Of a stretch of DNA of 64,000 bases, positions 28,216 to 42,712 are shown piece after piece; position 1 is the first letter of the stretch; each line of letters begins with the position of its first letter. Both the position numbers and the translations under genes were made by a program. The notes below the pieces were generated by a model. The model had not been told where the DNA came from, ran no database searches, and worked only from the letters and a program-made list of their open reading frames with translations. The DNA comes from Diplosphaera chodatii (lineage: Eukaryota; Chlorophyta; Trebouxiophyceae; Prasiolales; Stichococcaceae). The DNA lies in contig JAALGY010000019.1 of the NCBI GenBank assembly GCA_032358165.1, positions 434,001 to 498,000 of the forward strand, read 5' to 3'.

Positions 28216-29876
28216 TCAAAACTGATCTGGGAAGCGCTGCGCAAGGCCATGCAAGGCCAGGCTGCCGCCGGCGTGCAGCATGGCAACATGGCGCAACCTG
28301 TCGACGGACGCCAGCTGCTCAGCCACCTCCCACGCTGCCAAAGAATATATTGGATCTAGGAGGATGCCGTGTTGCCGTGCAATCCGTCCGCAAGTGGCCA
28401 CCTCGCCTGCCAGCACCTTGCCAAAGCGCCGTGGCTGGGAGCGCTCAACCCACTCCAGCGGCAAGTCTGCAGCTGTCATGCTACCGCCATGCACGCGCTG
28501 AAACGCTTGCACAAGATCGGCTGCCTGCTCTTCGTAATACTGTCGATCCCCAGCCAGCATGACACCTGTGATGCGCCACTGCAGGCCACAGAGGGCCACG
28601 CCCAGCGCCATGCCTGCAGCGGGCAGCAGCCTCCTTTGAGCAAACCCTGCCACAAGCGAAGCCATGAGCCCAACTCCGCATCAAGTTGACCAGTAGCATC
28701 GCCACTGCAGCCGCCTGACAGTGCAAGTGGAGTCCTGCACCTATAGCAGATGTCCCAGTGCCGCTGTCTACAACGATGGTCCACTTCCCATGCCCAAGTG
28801 TACCACCATTCGCCATGGTCTGCACCAGCCGGATCAGACCTGGCAGTGAAGAATGACAAGCTGCGCCCTCTGGTATGATGTGCACCTGCAGCAGCCAGGA
28901 AGTGACATCCCTTGCAGGTCCATAAAGGCATGAAATCACCGATCAGCTGCAAACTCCGAAGTGGCCGAAGTGGGCACAGGCAAATTCGGCATGCACCACT
29001 CACTCTGGCCTCAGAAGAAGGCAGGCTGCCTGTAATGTGCGCCACATGCGTAGCGAACATGGCCTCGCGGTCTGCATACTCTGAGCGGCTGATGTATGTG
29101 ACGTCACCCATCATACGGGTGATCAGGTGGTGCCCAGTTGGCACAGCAGGCCGCTCACCTCGCACCTGCAAATGTAGTGTTGGTATGCTGATCTGCCCTG
29201 CGCCAGGTGCAATGCCCAGCTGGATACAAAGGATGTCAATGTGCAACCGACAGACCTACCAGTAAGTGTGCACGCATGCCATGCTCTGCAGCCAGCGCTG
29301 CTACTGCAGCTGTGTGCGCACTCTGCAGGCCGCCGCACGTAACCTGCAGCCCTGCAGCTGCGTCAGGTGAGAAGTACGCCGCACAATTACAAGGTTGACG
29401 CATTGTACTGCTCTGTGATGATCACAATCAACCAGCTCACAACCAGCTCACAATGTCTGTCACGCCAGTTTGCAGCAGTTCTGGCCACAGCGCATCAAAT
29501 TTGCGCATTTTGCTGCCCGCAATGGGATGCAGCAAATCGTCCCTGATGACACTGAAGCTCGTGGCTTCTGCAGGAGGAATTGGGATACGTGTGACCTGCA
29601 CAACATACAGCGAAAAGTTGCCGTGAAGTACCGTGTCGCAGGTTGCACGGGAGTCGTGCCATGTGCATCGGAGTCAACGTTGTGCCAGGCAGTCACCTGA
29701 GGTCGTGGCCTCTGCAGCAGCCAACCCGGCGAGTAACGGGTCTCCATAGCATCAAGTATCCCTTCATGTTGCGTTCTCAGGGACGTTACTGCACTGCAGT
29801 GCCTTGTGAATTTACATCGCTTGAGGTGTGTCGGCAGCGGCCACTGCAATGATTGCCGCAGCATCGACGCAATCAT
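28216..29876 (-). CDS. D-cysteine desulfhydrase / ACC-deaminase-like PLP enzyme
   Basis: This PLP fold type II enzyme probably breaks D-cysteine into pyruvate, ammonia and hydrogen sulfide, as plant and bacterial DcyD-like enzymes do. True ACC deaminase activity cannot be excluded. It starts at 29876 (MIASMLRQSLQWPLP; a second Met is at 29864) with a basic, Ser/Thr-containing leader that could target an organelle. Further exons read YSPGWLLQRPRPQ, VTRIPIPPAEATSFSVIRDD, IAGSKMRKFDALWPELLQ (the expected position of the PLP lysine), QVTCGGLQSAHTAAVAALAA, RGERPAVPTGHHLITRMMGD, VTYISRSEYADREAMFATH, HIIPEGAACHSSLPGLIRLV, VDSGTGTSAIG (phosphate-binding loop), MALGVALCGLQWRITGVMLA, ILLDPIYSLAAWEVAEQL, and a close to the family's C-terminal motif, AMLHAGGSLALHGLAQRFPD. 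Substrate choice among family members is not decided by these motifs. Confidence 0.9.
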
Positions 29877-30354
29877 GCCAATGTGTCCATGACTCGAGCT
29901 GCGCAATTGCACGCGCCATGCAGACAGATCAGTGGCATATCTGGTGCAGAAGTAGCAAAGCCCAGGTCTTGACTGCTGGCGACGTCTGGGACTGCACACC
30001 GTCATGTCGATCTGGATGCATGTACAGGATGCAGTAGGTGCTAGCAGGATGTTGACTCCGCAGGCCCTTGATCCAGCGGAGGCGGATAGATTGCACAGCA
30101 GATGATTACGTTTGCGATTGTGTCGACGCTGCTGTGAGTACGATCTGACCGCTGTAATTGGGTGGCGCCCATCGCCAGATCACCGCGGGCAACGTGCTCT
30201 GAACACGGCGTCACCATGGTCAGCTTGCAACAGAATGTTTGGAGTACGGCATCGTATCAACTGACCATCCGCACGACGCAAATACTTGCATGCGGTGGAA
30301 AGGCTGGACGAGCAATGGGCACTTGATGCATGCGTGCAGGCGGGTGGTGCAGAC
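29877..30354. promoter_or_regulatory. Bidirectional intergenic region upstream of the PLP enzyme and kdsA
   Basis: The two flanking genes diverge, so promoters for both should lie here. The plus-strand frame of the kdsA leader is open back to about 30286 without an ATG, so an upstream leader exon is possible. I see no defined promoter motif. Confidence 0.4.
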
Positions 30355-32600
<2,246 letters not shown>

Positions 32601-33064
32601 GGGCATCAGCAGGCATCAGCCAAGCCTACAGCACAGACATGTTTCGTGATACTTCAGATGAACCTGCATTGCTAGTACTCGGAGGGGAGAGTGCCTCAGC
32701 AATGCAGCTACGAGTATGAAGCCGGAAATCGTCGATTGGCTGCAGCATCACAGTTGTTCTGATAGTATTACAGAATAGCAATCCACAAGCGAGGTGCGGC
32801 GCAACATTGTGATGCTGCCACAACAAGTCATTGTCGTCCCCAATGACAGTGCAGTACGCAGTATGAGAGCACAAACGTCAGCCGTCAGCGCAACACACTG
32901 GCCGTCTCATACAATACTGGCAATTCACAAGGTACAGGCTTCCACATGTGGCATGCTCCACCACCAGTCCAAGTGTCGCGATCTGACAATGTCTCAGACC
33001 CCTCCTACTGGAGTGCATGGCGCTGGGGCCCTGGCTGCAGTGGTGCATTAGCAGGAGTCCGGTC
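32601..33064. other. 3' intergenic region between convergent kdsA and kinesin genes
   Basis: About 460 bases between two convergent stops. I see no coding, RNA or repeat feature. Confidence 0.5.
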
Positions 33065-36000
33065 TCAGCTGGCAGGAGTGAGGTGAACCGCCTCAATACT
33101 GGCCTTGGGCTTGTCGTCCCCCATAAGCCAGGCGAGGTGCGGCGGCGGGCTGCTGCCGCCCCGCTGGCTGTCCACGCTGCTCTCAGACTCGCGCCTTGAG
33201 CTAGGCTGCTGGCTGCCTGCAGCATGCGCACCCTTGCAGCTGAAGGACGTGCCACCGTTGTTGTGCACTGCCCCATGACAATGCTGCAGAGCTGCTGTCA
33301 CACACAGCCCTGTTCCATCCGCATGGCTTGCAGGGCAGCGCACTCCAGCCAGAAGCTGCAAGTGGTTGGTGTGGCTGACATGCGCGCAGTCAGCTCACCA
33401 CTTTTCCGCATGAAGTCCAGCACGTCGGGGTTGCCCGGAGGGTGAGGCGGACACCAGTCACCGGCTCCAGCCGGGTGGCCGTTCTGGTCGCTGGTGCCGT
33501 TGGCGTACGACTGCTTGGGTGGGGGACCATTGGCAGCTGCAGAGGGAGGCACGGACCGGTGATGCTTTGAACATGATGTGCATTGGCAAGGCTGATGGGT
33601 TGATGGACTGGGCAAGGCTCTTGATAGATGTCGTCACACCTGGAGCCTCGCCATCCGTGTGGCGCTGCACGGGCACGAAACCGTTCGCCTGCGCCGAGGA
33701 TGAGCTGGTTCCGCCATTGTGGGGGCTGGTGAACCCATTGGAGGCTGACGATGATGGCCTGCGGTGAGTGTGTTACAGCAGGGGCCTTCAACACACGAAG
33801 TCAGCATATGCACAACATGTCATTGTGAGAACGCTGGCCAAACGCAAGGACAGCTTGCCAGAGTGCTCTGCTCATAGGCTGCTGATACGCTGTGAGCTGA
33901 AACGTTTCAAGTCAGTCCTACAGCGGCTGCCGTCTTGGCGCCAGGCTGTGGAAACAGGACGATGTGCTGCGTTATCCTTCCGAAAACCTGGCTTGACGGG
34001 ACATCAGATGCTGTGGATCCTGCTCACCCGTGGGGCGGCGGGCCGCCCGGCGTGCGCGGCTGCTGCACGGCGCCCAGGTCGCCTGACGATGACCGCATGC
34101 GCTCGCGCTCAGCCATTGCCGCCTGCATGGACAGGGTAAACAAGCACCGTGAGAAGGGGCCCATACTGGGGACGGGACTGCAAGCCCCATCGACACTGAT
34201 GAGCACAACAGCAAGCAACCGCAAGAGTCGGGCTAGGCTTGATGCGAAAAAGCATGCTTTGGATCACATGTCCCACACCCGCCCAACAGCCAGCAACAGC
34301 ACGAGACAGTACGGACAGCCTGCGCGGGGGGCACGCACCTGCAGTGCTGCGGCCTGCGCGGCGCGCGCCCGCTTCTCCTCCGCAGCCGAGCGAGCAGCGG
34401 CAGAGCGCGCAGCCTCAGCCTCAGCCTGCACACAGGAGAAGCCAGCCTCACGGGAGCAATAACACTCCATCCAGCACACCTTGTGGTGCAGGGTGTCATC
34501 AGCGATTGTGTCCGACTTCAGGCCGCCGCGCTGTGCCGTACGTACTCCGGCCTTTGCGCCCAGGAACCCTGTGATTGCAAGTCCAGGCTCACCTGCAGGG
34601 ATGCTGCACGCTCCCGGAGCATGGCGAGCTCGCCGGTGGCTGCGTCAGCGGCGCGCCTCGCCTCCTCCGCCTCCGCCGCCCTGGCCGCCAGCTCCGCCCT
34701 CAGGCTGCCTGTGTCGGCGTCCGTCCTGCGTCAGCAGCACAAGGGCCGCCTGAGTGCGCCCACTCCCGGCTGTTGAGGTTGCCAGTAGGCTTCCGGGGTG
34801 GATGCTGATGCAGGTGCCAGCAGCCTCCTGCTGACGCTGTGCAGAGGAGAGTGACGCTACCACCAGTGGCTGCGCAACCGTCAACGTATACTGAGATATA
34901 GCATGACATCCACCCACCAGCAGGATCGGTATGTACCGACAAGACGGCGCCTGACTGCAAAGATGCACTCAGGCGCTCAAGCGGAGTCGAGGCTCATTGC
35001 TGGCACCTGGAGCGAGTGCGCGCGGCAATGCCTGCGGCCATGGTCTGCTGCAACGCGCGGTCCAAATCCGCCTGCAACGCTTCGGATCGGCTCCTGCGCA
35101 GCGTCAGAAGGAACCATAATGCCGAAAACTGTGTTCCGACAATGCAGCAGCTGGAACAAGAAGTGAGGTGGTGTGCATCAGCTCAAGCACAGGGGCATCA
35201 GCTGGCACCAGGTGCGCTGCGCCTGACGCTATATGGGGAGCATTGAGCAGGTGTGCCAGCAGCTGGCATTGACGATGGACCAAGTGAGAGAGCTTTTGAC
35301 TTGGGAGGACACACCTGGCTTCGTCGAGCTGCTGTTGGAGCGGCGCCTCCTGCGAGCCAGCTGGGACATCGCCGCTCCCCTCATGGGACTGCCCTGCTGC
35401 GGACTTTGCAGCGGCCGACTCTGCTTTCAGCTCCGCCACCTCCACGCGCAGCCTGCAGGCACCCATCGAGCTTATCGCAAAGCGTTAAACCAGTGCCAGT
35501 TTGGACAGTACTGAACCAGCCTGGCATCCAGCTTGGCATCAAGACTTGGTGAGTACCTCTGGGTGTCGTCTGCAGAGGTTGCAACGTCGCTAGTGGCCAG
35601 TCCGCCCCCCGCCGCCCGCGCCTCCTGAACGCCTGCAGTGTGGCGCCGCAGCTCGGCGTTCTCGGCCATCAGCGAGGCGTTCAACGCCTCTGCAGCCCGC
35701 CCCGCTGTCTGATCCGTGACCCTCGCAGCATTCGCGGCCTGCATTGGATCACAGGCAGCAACTCGTTATGCAGCTGCACAGGCGGTCGATGCACTTCCAT
35801 CGCTTCCATGTTGTCGGGCTGTGCAGCGGAGGAAGCAGGCAGCAATCTGAATGGCACACGTTGCAAGTGCGGTGCCATGTTGGTCTGTGCCATGCAGACA
35901 GAGCAGCCAGCCAGCCTGAAGGTAGTGGTCTCCACAAGTACGTCGCCATGTGGCCTTACCACAGCAGAGGACACCCCATCCCGTCCCACCCCATGCACTA

Positions 36001-39000
36001 GGTGTGCGTGCAACACTCTGTGCCTGGAAGCCGGCGAGCCATATTCCCGCAACCTGGCGAGACGAGGTGCTGCAGGGTGGGGCACGCACCGACAGGCGGG
36101 CATTCTCGGCGCGCAGCTGCTCCACCTCCGCGTTGAGGCGCCGCGACACCGCCTCCAGCTGCGACTCGCGGGGGCTGGCGCCCGGGGCATCGCCGGCCGC
36201 CGCCCTGTGCACAAGGCTCCTGCCCGGCCGCGCCATCTGCGCCCTGCAGGGAGTCCAAACAGCAGGTGAAAGCTCACGGGTCGCAGGTTGCAAGCTTGCA
36301 CAGCTGTAATACCCAGCCAGACACCAGTGGAAATGCTGGCAGTGACAGGAACATGCGGTCTGTGGATAGCTTGGTGGCCGACACTCACTCTACGGCAGCC
36401 AGCTGGGTCTGCAGCTGCGACTTCTCGGTCGCCAGTGCGTCGCGCGCCTTGGTCGCTGCCTCCAGCGCCACCTGCCCAACGTTCAAGTGACTGCTCACAT
36501 GTGCATGACCCAACGCTGCTGAAGATGCTAGTGCCGAGGGCCGCAGCATGGTCAGAGCATGCTCAGGCAGTTGCACGGTCACTGTCGTGCACTCCAGCAC
36601 GGACCTGGGCCTCCTTCGTGGCGGCCTCCTCCTCCCACAGCCGCGTGCGCAGCGCCGCAACCTCCGAAGCATCAATGCCCTGCACAGCGCGACAGCAGGG
36701 TAGGATCACCAAGCAAGCGGCAGTTTGATGGGGAGGACGTCCTCCTACAATTGGCCAAGAAGCGGGTGCGGCTGGCAGAGGTCTAATGCACCTTGTCCGC
36801 AGCGGCTGCCATGGCGTTCTCAAGTTGCAGCGCGCCATCATGAGCGCCCGCAGCGCTGCAGCCTCAATCTCCTTGACCTGCAGGTCACGTCGCCACCAAT
36901 AGAGCAGGTATGGTGGATCGAAACGGCTGTGCAACAAACCACTCACGTTTTGGGTGGAGGTGGACATAAAGTATGGCAGCAGCTGGTGAATATAGTCATG
37001 CAAAATCTTGAGCTGTTGGGGTAAAGTAACAGCATGCACAGCACTGGAGACCACTGCATTGCGGGATGAGTGCAAGCTGTCACCTGCGGGGCCGCAGACA
37101 GCCGCTCTACGGTGTCCTGCAGCCGCAGCACCTCCTGCCGCAGGCCGTCCACATCGCCGAGCAGTGCCTCGCGCTCATTCCGATTGATGTACTCTTGGCA
37201 CCGCGCCAGCTCCGCTGACAGCTGCACAATCTCGGCTGCACAGCCGACAGCAGTATGTCAGCTCTCGGCCATCCGTTACAGGCTCATCCCTCCCATGTGT
37301 TTGATGTCATTGATCAACAGGCCTACATGCTGGGACTGCTGTTGCTGTGCAGAGGCTCACATAGTCATAAGAACAGGCAGAGGCTCACACAGTCATAAGA
37401 ACAGGCAGGACCTAAACACCACATGAAATGCACGAATGTGACTACAAGAGGTTGAAGCTGACAGGCCAGAAGGGACTCTCAGCGATGGGGTGTCGTAGTC
37501 CTGAGGGGTTATCCACCTGCGTGGCGCTTGACCTCGGGGTTGTTCTCCATGCGCGCCCGCAGGATTCGTGCCTCCTCCTTGAGCTCCACGATGATGGCCT
37601 CCTTCTCGCCGCTCGCAAAGCTGAACTCCTCCGCGTCGTTCACCGACTTCTGCAGCACCGTGCCAGAAAGGCATCTGGCATTGGTTGCACCTTCGATGAC
37701 CTACAGCTCGATATTAGGTTTGGTGTTCAAGACTGACAACAGCCTCATACCCATGGCAAAGGTGCATTGCCACAGTGACCACTGGAGGGCGCACCTCCAG
37801 CCGTGTGATCAGGCCCTCCTTGAGCTTGATCACCACCCTCAGCCGCTGCAGATCTGCGTCCCGCTCCTGCAGGAGGCCCTGCAACCAGGCAAGGATGCAA
37901 GTTGGGCATGGTGGACAGGCATTGAAATGGCCGCGTACGTAAGCGGTAAGCCTGTTGTCGCGTCTGGTACGCTGGTTCACTTGTAGTGCTGGTTTTGAAC
38001 GCCCGTGCACCTGCAGGGCATCGATCTCCTTCTGCAGGCGGCGGCACTCCTTCTGACTGTTGTCCTCCCGCCGCAACGCCCCAGTGAGCGCTGCCATGGT
38101 CGCTGAATTGTCCTGGGAACGAGGGCAGGTGACGATTTAGTACCTGCTGTCGGCAGTTTGAAGCAGCAGGTGCCAACAGGCTCACTCGTCGGCACGGACA
38201 CTGCCTTGCCTGCCATGGGGACGTGCCGGCAGACTGCGGCGTGTGCAGATGCGAGGGGCCGCTGGGTGTGCTGGCCGGTGAGCGCAGGCGGCCGGAGCCA
38301 CCCTGGGGCGAGCCCAGGTCCCCATTTGCGGCGGCCTGCTGCCAAGTGTGCACCTCCGCCTTGAGCCTGCGGATCTCCTGCCGCAGCTGCACTGCATCGC
38401 CCCGTGTGTCCTCGTTGCGGTACACCTGTTTGGGCAGGTATCAACATTTAGGGCAGAGGTGCTGCACCCGTACTTTATGCTCCGGCTGGCACACCCCTGC
38501 AGACTGCTGCAGCGCTCATGTGCAGGAAACCGATTGCTTGTGGATGTGGCACTTGGAGGGGTGAAGTCCACTGACCGTGTTGCGGATGGCCTTGACGCGC
38601 TGTGCGAACCGCAGCGTGCTGAGGGTGTCTGCCATGTTTGTCATTGCCGGGCTGACGTTAGCAATCATGACCGTCTTGGCATTGCCGCCAAGTGACTCCT
38701 GTTCATGGCAGCGACAAGTGGTATATACATCGTGCCCTTGATGCTGTGGACACATGCACCTAGGCCCTGCAACGCCCCACCCCCAGTGTGGCAAGTCTGC
38801 ATCAAATTTGGCGCAGCACCGCATCAAGGCAACTGCCTTGATCAGGGGGTGCACCTGGAGCAGGAAGGTGAGGCGGGAGTTGCGGTAGGGCACGTGCTGC
38901 CGGCGGCCGTGCTGCACGTCCACCAGGCTCATGATGACCTGGCCCAGCACGGTGAGCGAGACATTGATGCCGGACGCTTCCTTGAGTCGGTCGCCCGTTG

Positions 39001-42000
39001 CGCCCGACTGCCTCTGCCGCTCGCTGCCTGCATGTGTTGATAGCTGGTTGGTTGGTACATCCAAGGTCATTTGCAATGCTGTTTGGCAGTCAAACTTTTG
39101 CCTCTGCGTCATGTTTCGATGGTTCAGTATTGACCTCAAGATCATAGCCGACGGACGCTGGCAGACTTTCGCAAATCAGCGCTGTCACATCCAGCCGCAT
39201 GCCTGCCAGGTCGACGAGGTTGAGGCGGGAGGACAGGACATGCGTGATGCCGCTCTCGTCGGTGGTCTTGCACTCCAGCGCCGCGGTGAACACCGAGTGC
39301 GAGCGGCTGGACTCGCTATTCATCATTGTCTCCCCGATCTTGCGGTTCAGCTGCCCCTGCTCCAGCAGCGCCGCCACCTCTGCCACTGCAACAGTCATGA
39401 GACAGCAGCATGTCATGCGCTGCTTTCTGCCCGCGTTGCCATCGCAAGAGCAGGAGTGAAGTGGGCTGACAGCTTCGTGGTCCATGGCACAGCCACATGC
39501 AAATCCAAACAGAGGGGCAGGTGGCGCACTGTTGTGGACGACATGCGACGAAAGGTTTTCGACGAAGATGCCCTTCTTCACATCCTCGCGGATCAGCAGG
39601 TGTGTGGCCTCTGGGTTCAGCAGATCGGTCAGGACCTGCAGGTGTGGGACATTGAGTGATCCAAGTGGGTAGACGACCAGTTTGCCACAAGTAGTTGGGA
39701 CAGCCTATTGCCTTTGACCCTCACCTCGTTATATATCTCAAGGAAAGAGCAGCGGATGCTGACCTCCCGCTGGGCGCCAGCCTGCAGTTGGCGGAACAAC
39801 ATCAGCATGCTTGTAGTCTGGATTGGGCGAAGGGCGCTGGGTATAGCGCCAACCCTAAGGTGTACAGTGTCATGCCATGGACAGCATAGCCCTTTTGGCA
39901 TGTTCATGGCGCATACATTGACATGAACGCCTTACTTCAGTCTGCTCCCCCATCTGGGTCAGCCGGGTGAACATGTCGTCAAAGACACGGGGAATGAGGC
40001 CTCGCAGCTGCCGCACATCCTCAGCAGCACCATTGAGCTCAGGCTCGAAACCGGTGCCCAGCATAGTATATCTGCAGCAACGCAGGATGAAATGCCGGTC
40101 ATTTGTCACGATGGTGTTCGCATATGAGATATATGGACAGCGCTACATGCAATTAAGCCTGCCACATGCAGCACTCACGTCTTGCCAGCGCCCGTCTGAC
40201 CATATGCAAATATGCATGAGTTGAAGCCATTCAGGCAGTTGTCGACGATCGGCCGCCCAGCAACTGCAGCGACCAAACAACCAGGCTTCAGATACAGTTG
40301 GGCACATCCGTAGTGCTCCAGCTCGACAGCCGTGACTGCTCCACAATCCGACAGGCTCACAGCTCACCCTCATACAGGGCCTCCTGCGTGGAGTTCTCGC
40401 TGGCAACGCAGTCGAAGGTGTAGTTGTGCGGACTGGGTGTGGTCTCAAGGCGCAGCGACTGCGGGCCTGTCACCTCAAGGCATTTGTAGCTTCCACCTGT
40501 TGGCAATGATTTGCCTGTCACCTTCGCGTCTGGAATGCCATCTTGTTGGAGGTCGACATTCACAGGTGGTGGGCAAACATGAGCAAAACATCAGCCCTTG
40601 TGCACAGCTGCGCACCCAGCTCGATCTCCCGCTGGTTTACGGGGCGCGTGCGCACAAACACCTTGACATTGTCTGTCTCACTGTCCGGGAGAGGCTCGTC
40701 ATCCGGCAGCTCCAACCGCTTGGGCATGATGCCCCCTCTGGGGCACAGTATAGCACAGCAGCGTTTCAAGCACGTCACATGCATTGGTAAGCTACAAATG
40801 CATGCCCATCGTGAGGTTGCGTAACGGGAGCAACGGTGCCAGCAGTCAGAGCGGCAGCACCAGCAGCAGCAGCAGCAGAATGGCTGGCGTGCCTGTTGAT
40901 GGGCGTGCGGCTGGGGGCGCCACCGGCTGACATCACGCTGCGCGGCGGCCGTGCGGGCGTGAAGCGCATCCCTGGGCTGTCGTACTGGCTGCAGGGTGCA
41001 CATGAGGAACATTTAAGCGGTGATAGCGCGGAAGCTGCGATTACACTGCTGATGGTGGTAGCAGCGCTCACACAGCATTAATCTGCGCGCCAGATGCTGG
41101 CGCTGCAACGCCTCCAGAGGTCCCAGCAGCCAAACCAGGCATCTGGCAGCATTGAGTGCTGACAGACCTGCGGGGGTCGCCGGCGGCGCTGGCGGGCCGA
41201 GAAGGCGGCCGGCTGGGCTGGCGGCTGGGCGAGGGCAGCATCATGCGCATGCGGCCTCCGGCGCCCCGCGGGCCGCCGCTGCCGTGTGCAGCTGCGGGCG
41301 CCGTCATCGCGCTGGCATGGGTCGCCCCTGTTGCTGCAGTGCTTTGTGTGCCCGCAGAATAGGCTGCTGAGCAGCCGGCGCTTGAGGCGTGTGACTGCAC
41401 ATCCCATGATGGGACCTGACTCGGACGCGACACAGGCCCCACGTCCGCCTGAGGCTGCGCATGCGAAAGACACCTTCAGCATATGGATGCAGAGCAAGGG
41501 AGCAGCAGCCTGACTTTAGCTTGATGTCCCTGACTCTGGGAACTAGCAGGCAGTCGATGGTCCCCTGCTTTGTGCCATGGTAGAGATACAACAATCGCAA
41601 GCAACTTGGATAGAAAGGCCTACTCCAGTGCTTGGGGTGATGGCATGAGGCAAGGCAGAAGAAGGTAGCACCTGGTGCCACGGGTCAGCGGCGCTGGCGA
41701 CGTTCCTCTCGGTCCACTCGTTCGGCGCCCCCGGCTGGCCATTCGAGCTGGGCAGGCTCGGCCGCACGGGGTGTGGCGATCCCAGCGAGTCGTCGCTGAG
41801 GGGGCTGGGAGACTTTGCTCGCGGCCGCGGCGTGATGTAAGCCGGCTCTGGCGAGGTCTGCCTCTGTGCGTTGTACCGAGACGTGGCCAGCTGTGCATCG
41901 GTTGCATTGATGGCAGGGACGCCCCGCCGGGAGCCACTCTCCTTCTGCGGGCCTGGCGACCGCGGCTCGCTGGGCGTCCGATCCCGATCCCGGTCACGGC

Positions 42001-42040
42001 TGGAGCGTCTGCCCTTCAGTGAGCTGAGGAAGCTCTTCAT
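33065..42040 (-). CDS. Kinesin-12 family motor protein with long coiled-coil tail
   Basis: This is a microtubule plus-end-directed motor. The start at 42040 ([20 protein letters not shown]; an upstream Met at 42088 is possible) gives a basic Ser/Pro/Arg-rich extension of about 120 residues before the motor. Motor exons read [56 protein letters not shown] (P-loop), [35 protein letters not shown] (switch I), [19 protein letters not shown] (switch II), [52 protein letters not shown] and [18 protein letters not shown]. That last block matches kinesin-12/KIF15. From about 38.4 kb to 34 kb the exons encode heptad-rich helices such as [20 protein letters not shown], and the end (33.8-33.07 kb) is a disordered Ser/Asn/Gly-rich tail closing [12 protein letters not shown]. 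Plant kinesin-12s act at the phragmoplast and spindle midzone, and a division role here is inferred. Some tail exons near 36.8 kb are ambiguous in frame. Confidence 0.93.
37351..37406. repeat. 28-bp direct tandem duplication
   Basis: Two adjacent copies of a 28-base unit beginning agaggctcaca and ending aagaacaggc differ by one base (t/c). They lie in an intron of the kinesin tail. No target-site or element ends are visible. Confidence 0.8.
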
Positions 42041-42712
42041 GCTGTTGTGACCGCCTGTGACCGCCCTGAGTGGGCTGTAGTGCTGCAACCTATTCCCTCA
42101 TTGGCGTCACTGTGTACATGGGCGCTGCACTTGCTCAGTTTGCAACGCCGAACACCGGAGCCATGCAACGAGCTCTGGCTTGTGGCACAAGGCATCAACT
42201 CGGAATAACAACAGCTACGGATGTGATATGCAGGTGATTCAAATTCGAGCGCCGCACGCTCGCGCAGCACCTGCCACAACAGCTGTCCACGACTAGGATG
42301 TCAACTGCAGTCCCGATGCCGCGAATGTCGTCGCACCTGCTCAATAGCTCAAGGCGATCAGCAGCGGCCGTGACGCGGGGCATCCCCTGGTTATCAACCC
42401 TCACCAAAATCAAGAAGCGCGGGAGCGCTCCGACAGGTGGCTCACAACATTGCACACGTACAAATCTAGATGTGCCACCATGCGCGGCCGTTTATTTTGT
42501 CGGCTCGATACGTCAACAGCTCGCTGAACGACCTGTCGCATCCGCTGGGCGTGTCTTCAGCCGAAGATCATACCATCTAGACCGGGATGCGTGCAGGCCC
42601 ACTGTTTGAATCCTACAGCTGCATTCAGTCCAGCGTACATTGCTTGCACACTGAGCTAGACACATCAACACTTTAGTAGTGGCTGCAACACAACACTCTA
42701 CCAAGACACATC
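42041..42712. promoter_or_regulatory. Divergent intergenic region between kinesin-12 and coiled-coil gene
   Basis: The two start codons face away from each other across about 670 bases, so both promoters are expected here. A minus-strand frame around 42195-42455 has fair protein-like composition and could contain a kinesin 5' exon, but I could not link it by splice phase. Confidence 0.45.

Noticed and set aside
42195..42455. Minus-strand frame with fair protein-like composition between kinesin and the coiled-coil gene
   Set aside because: It could be a 5' exon of the kinesin, but I found no donor/acceptor pair that links it in phase to MKSFLSSLK.
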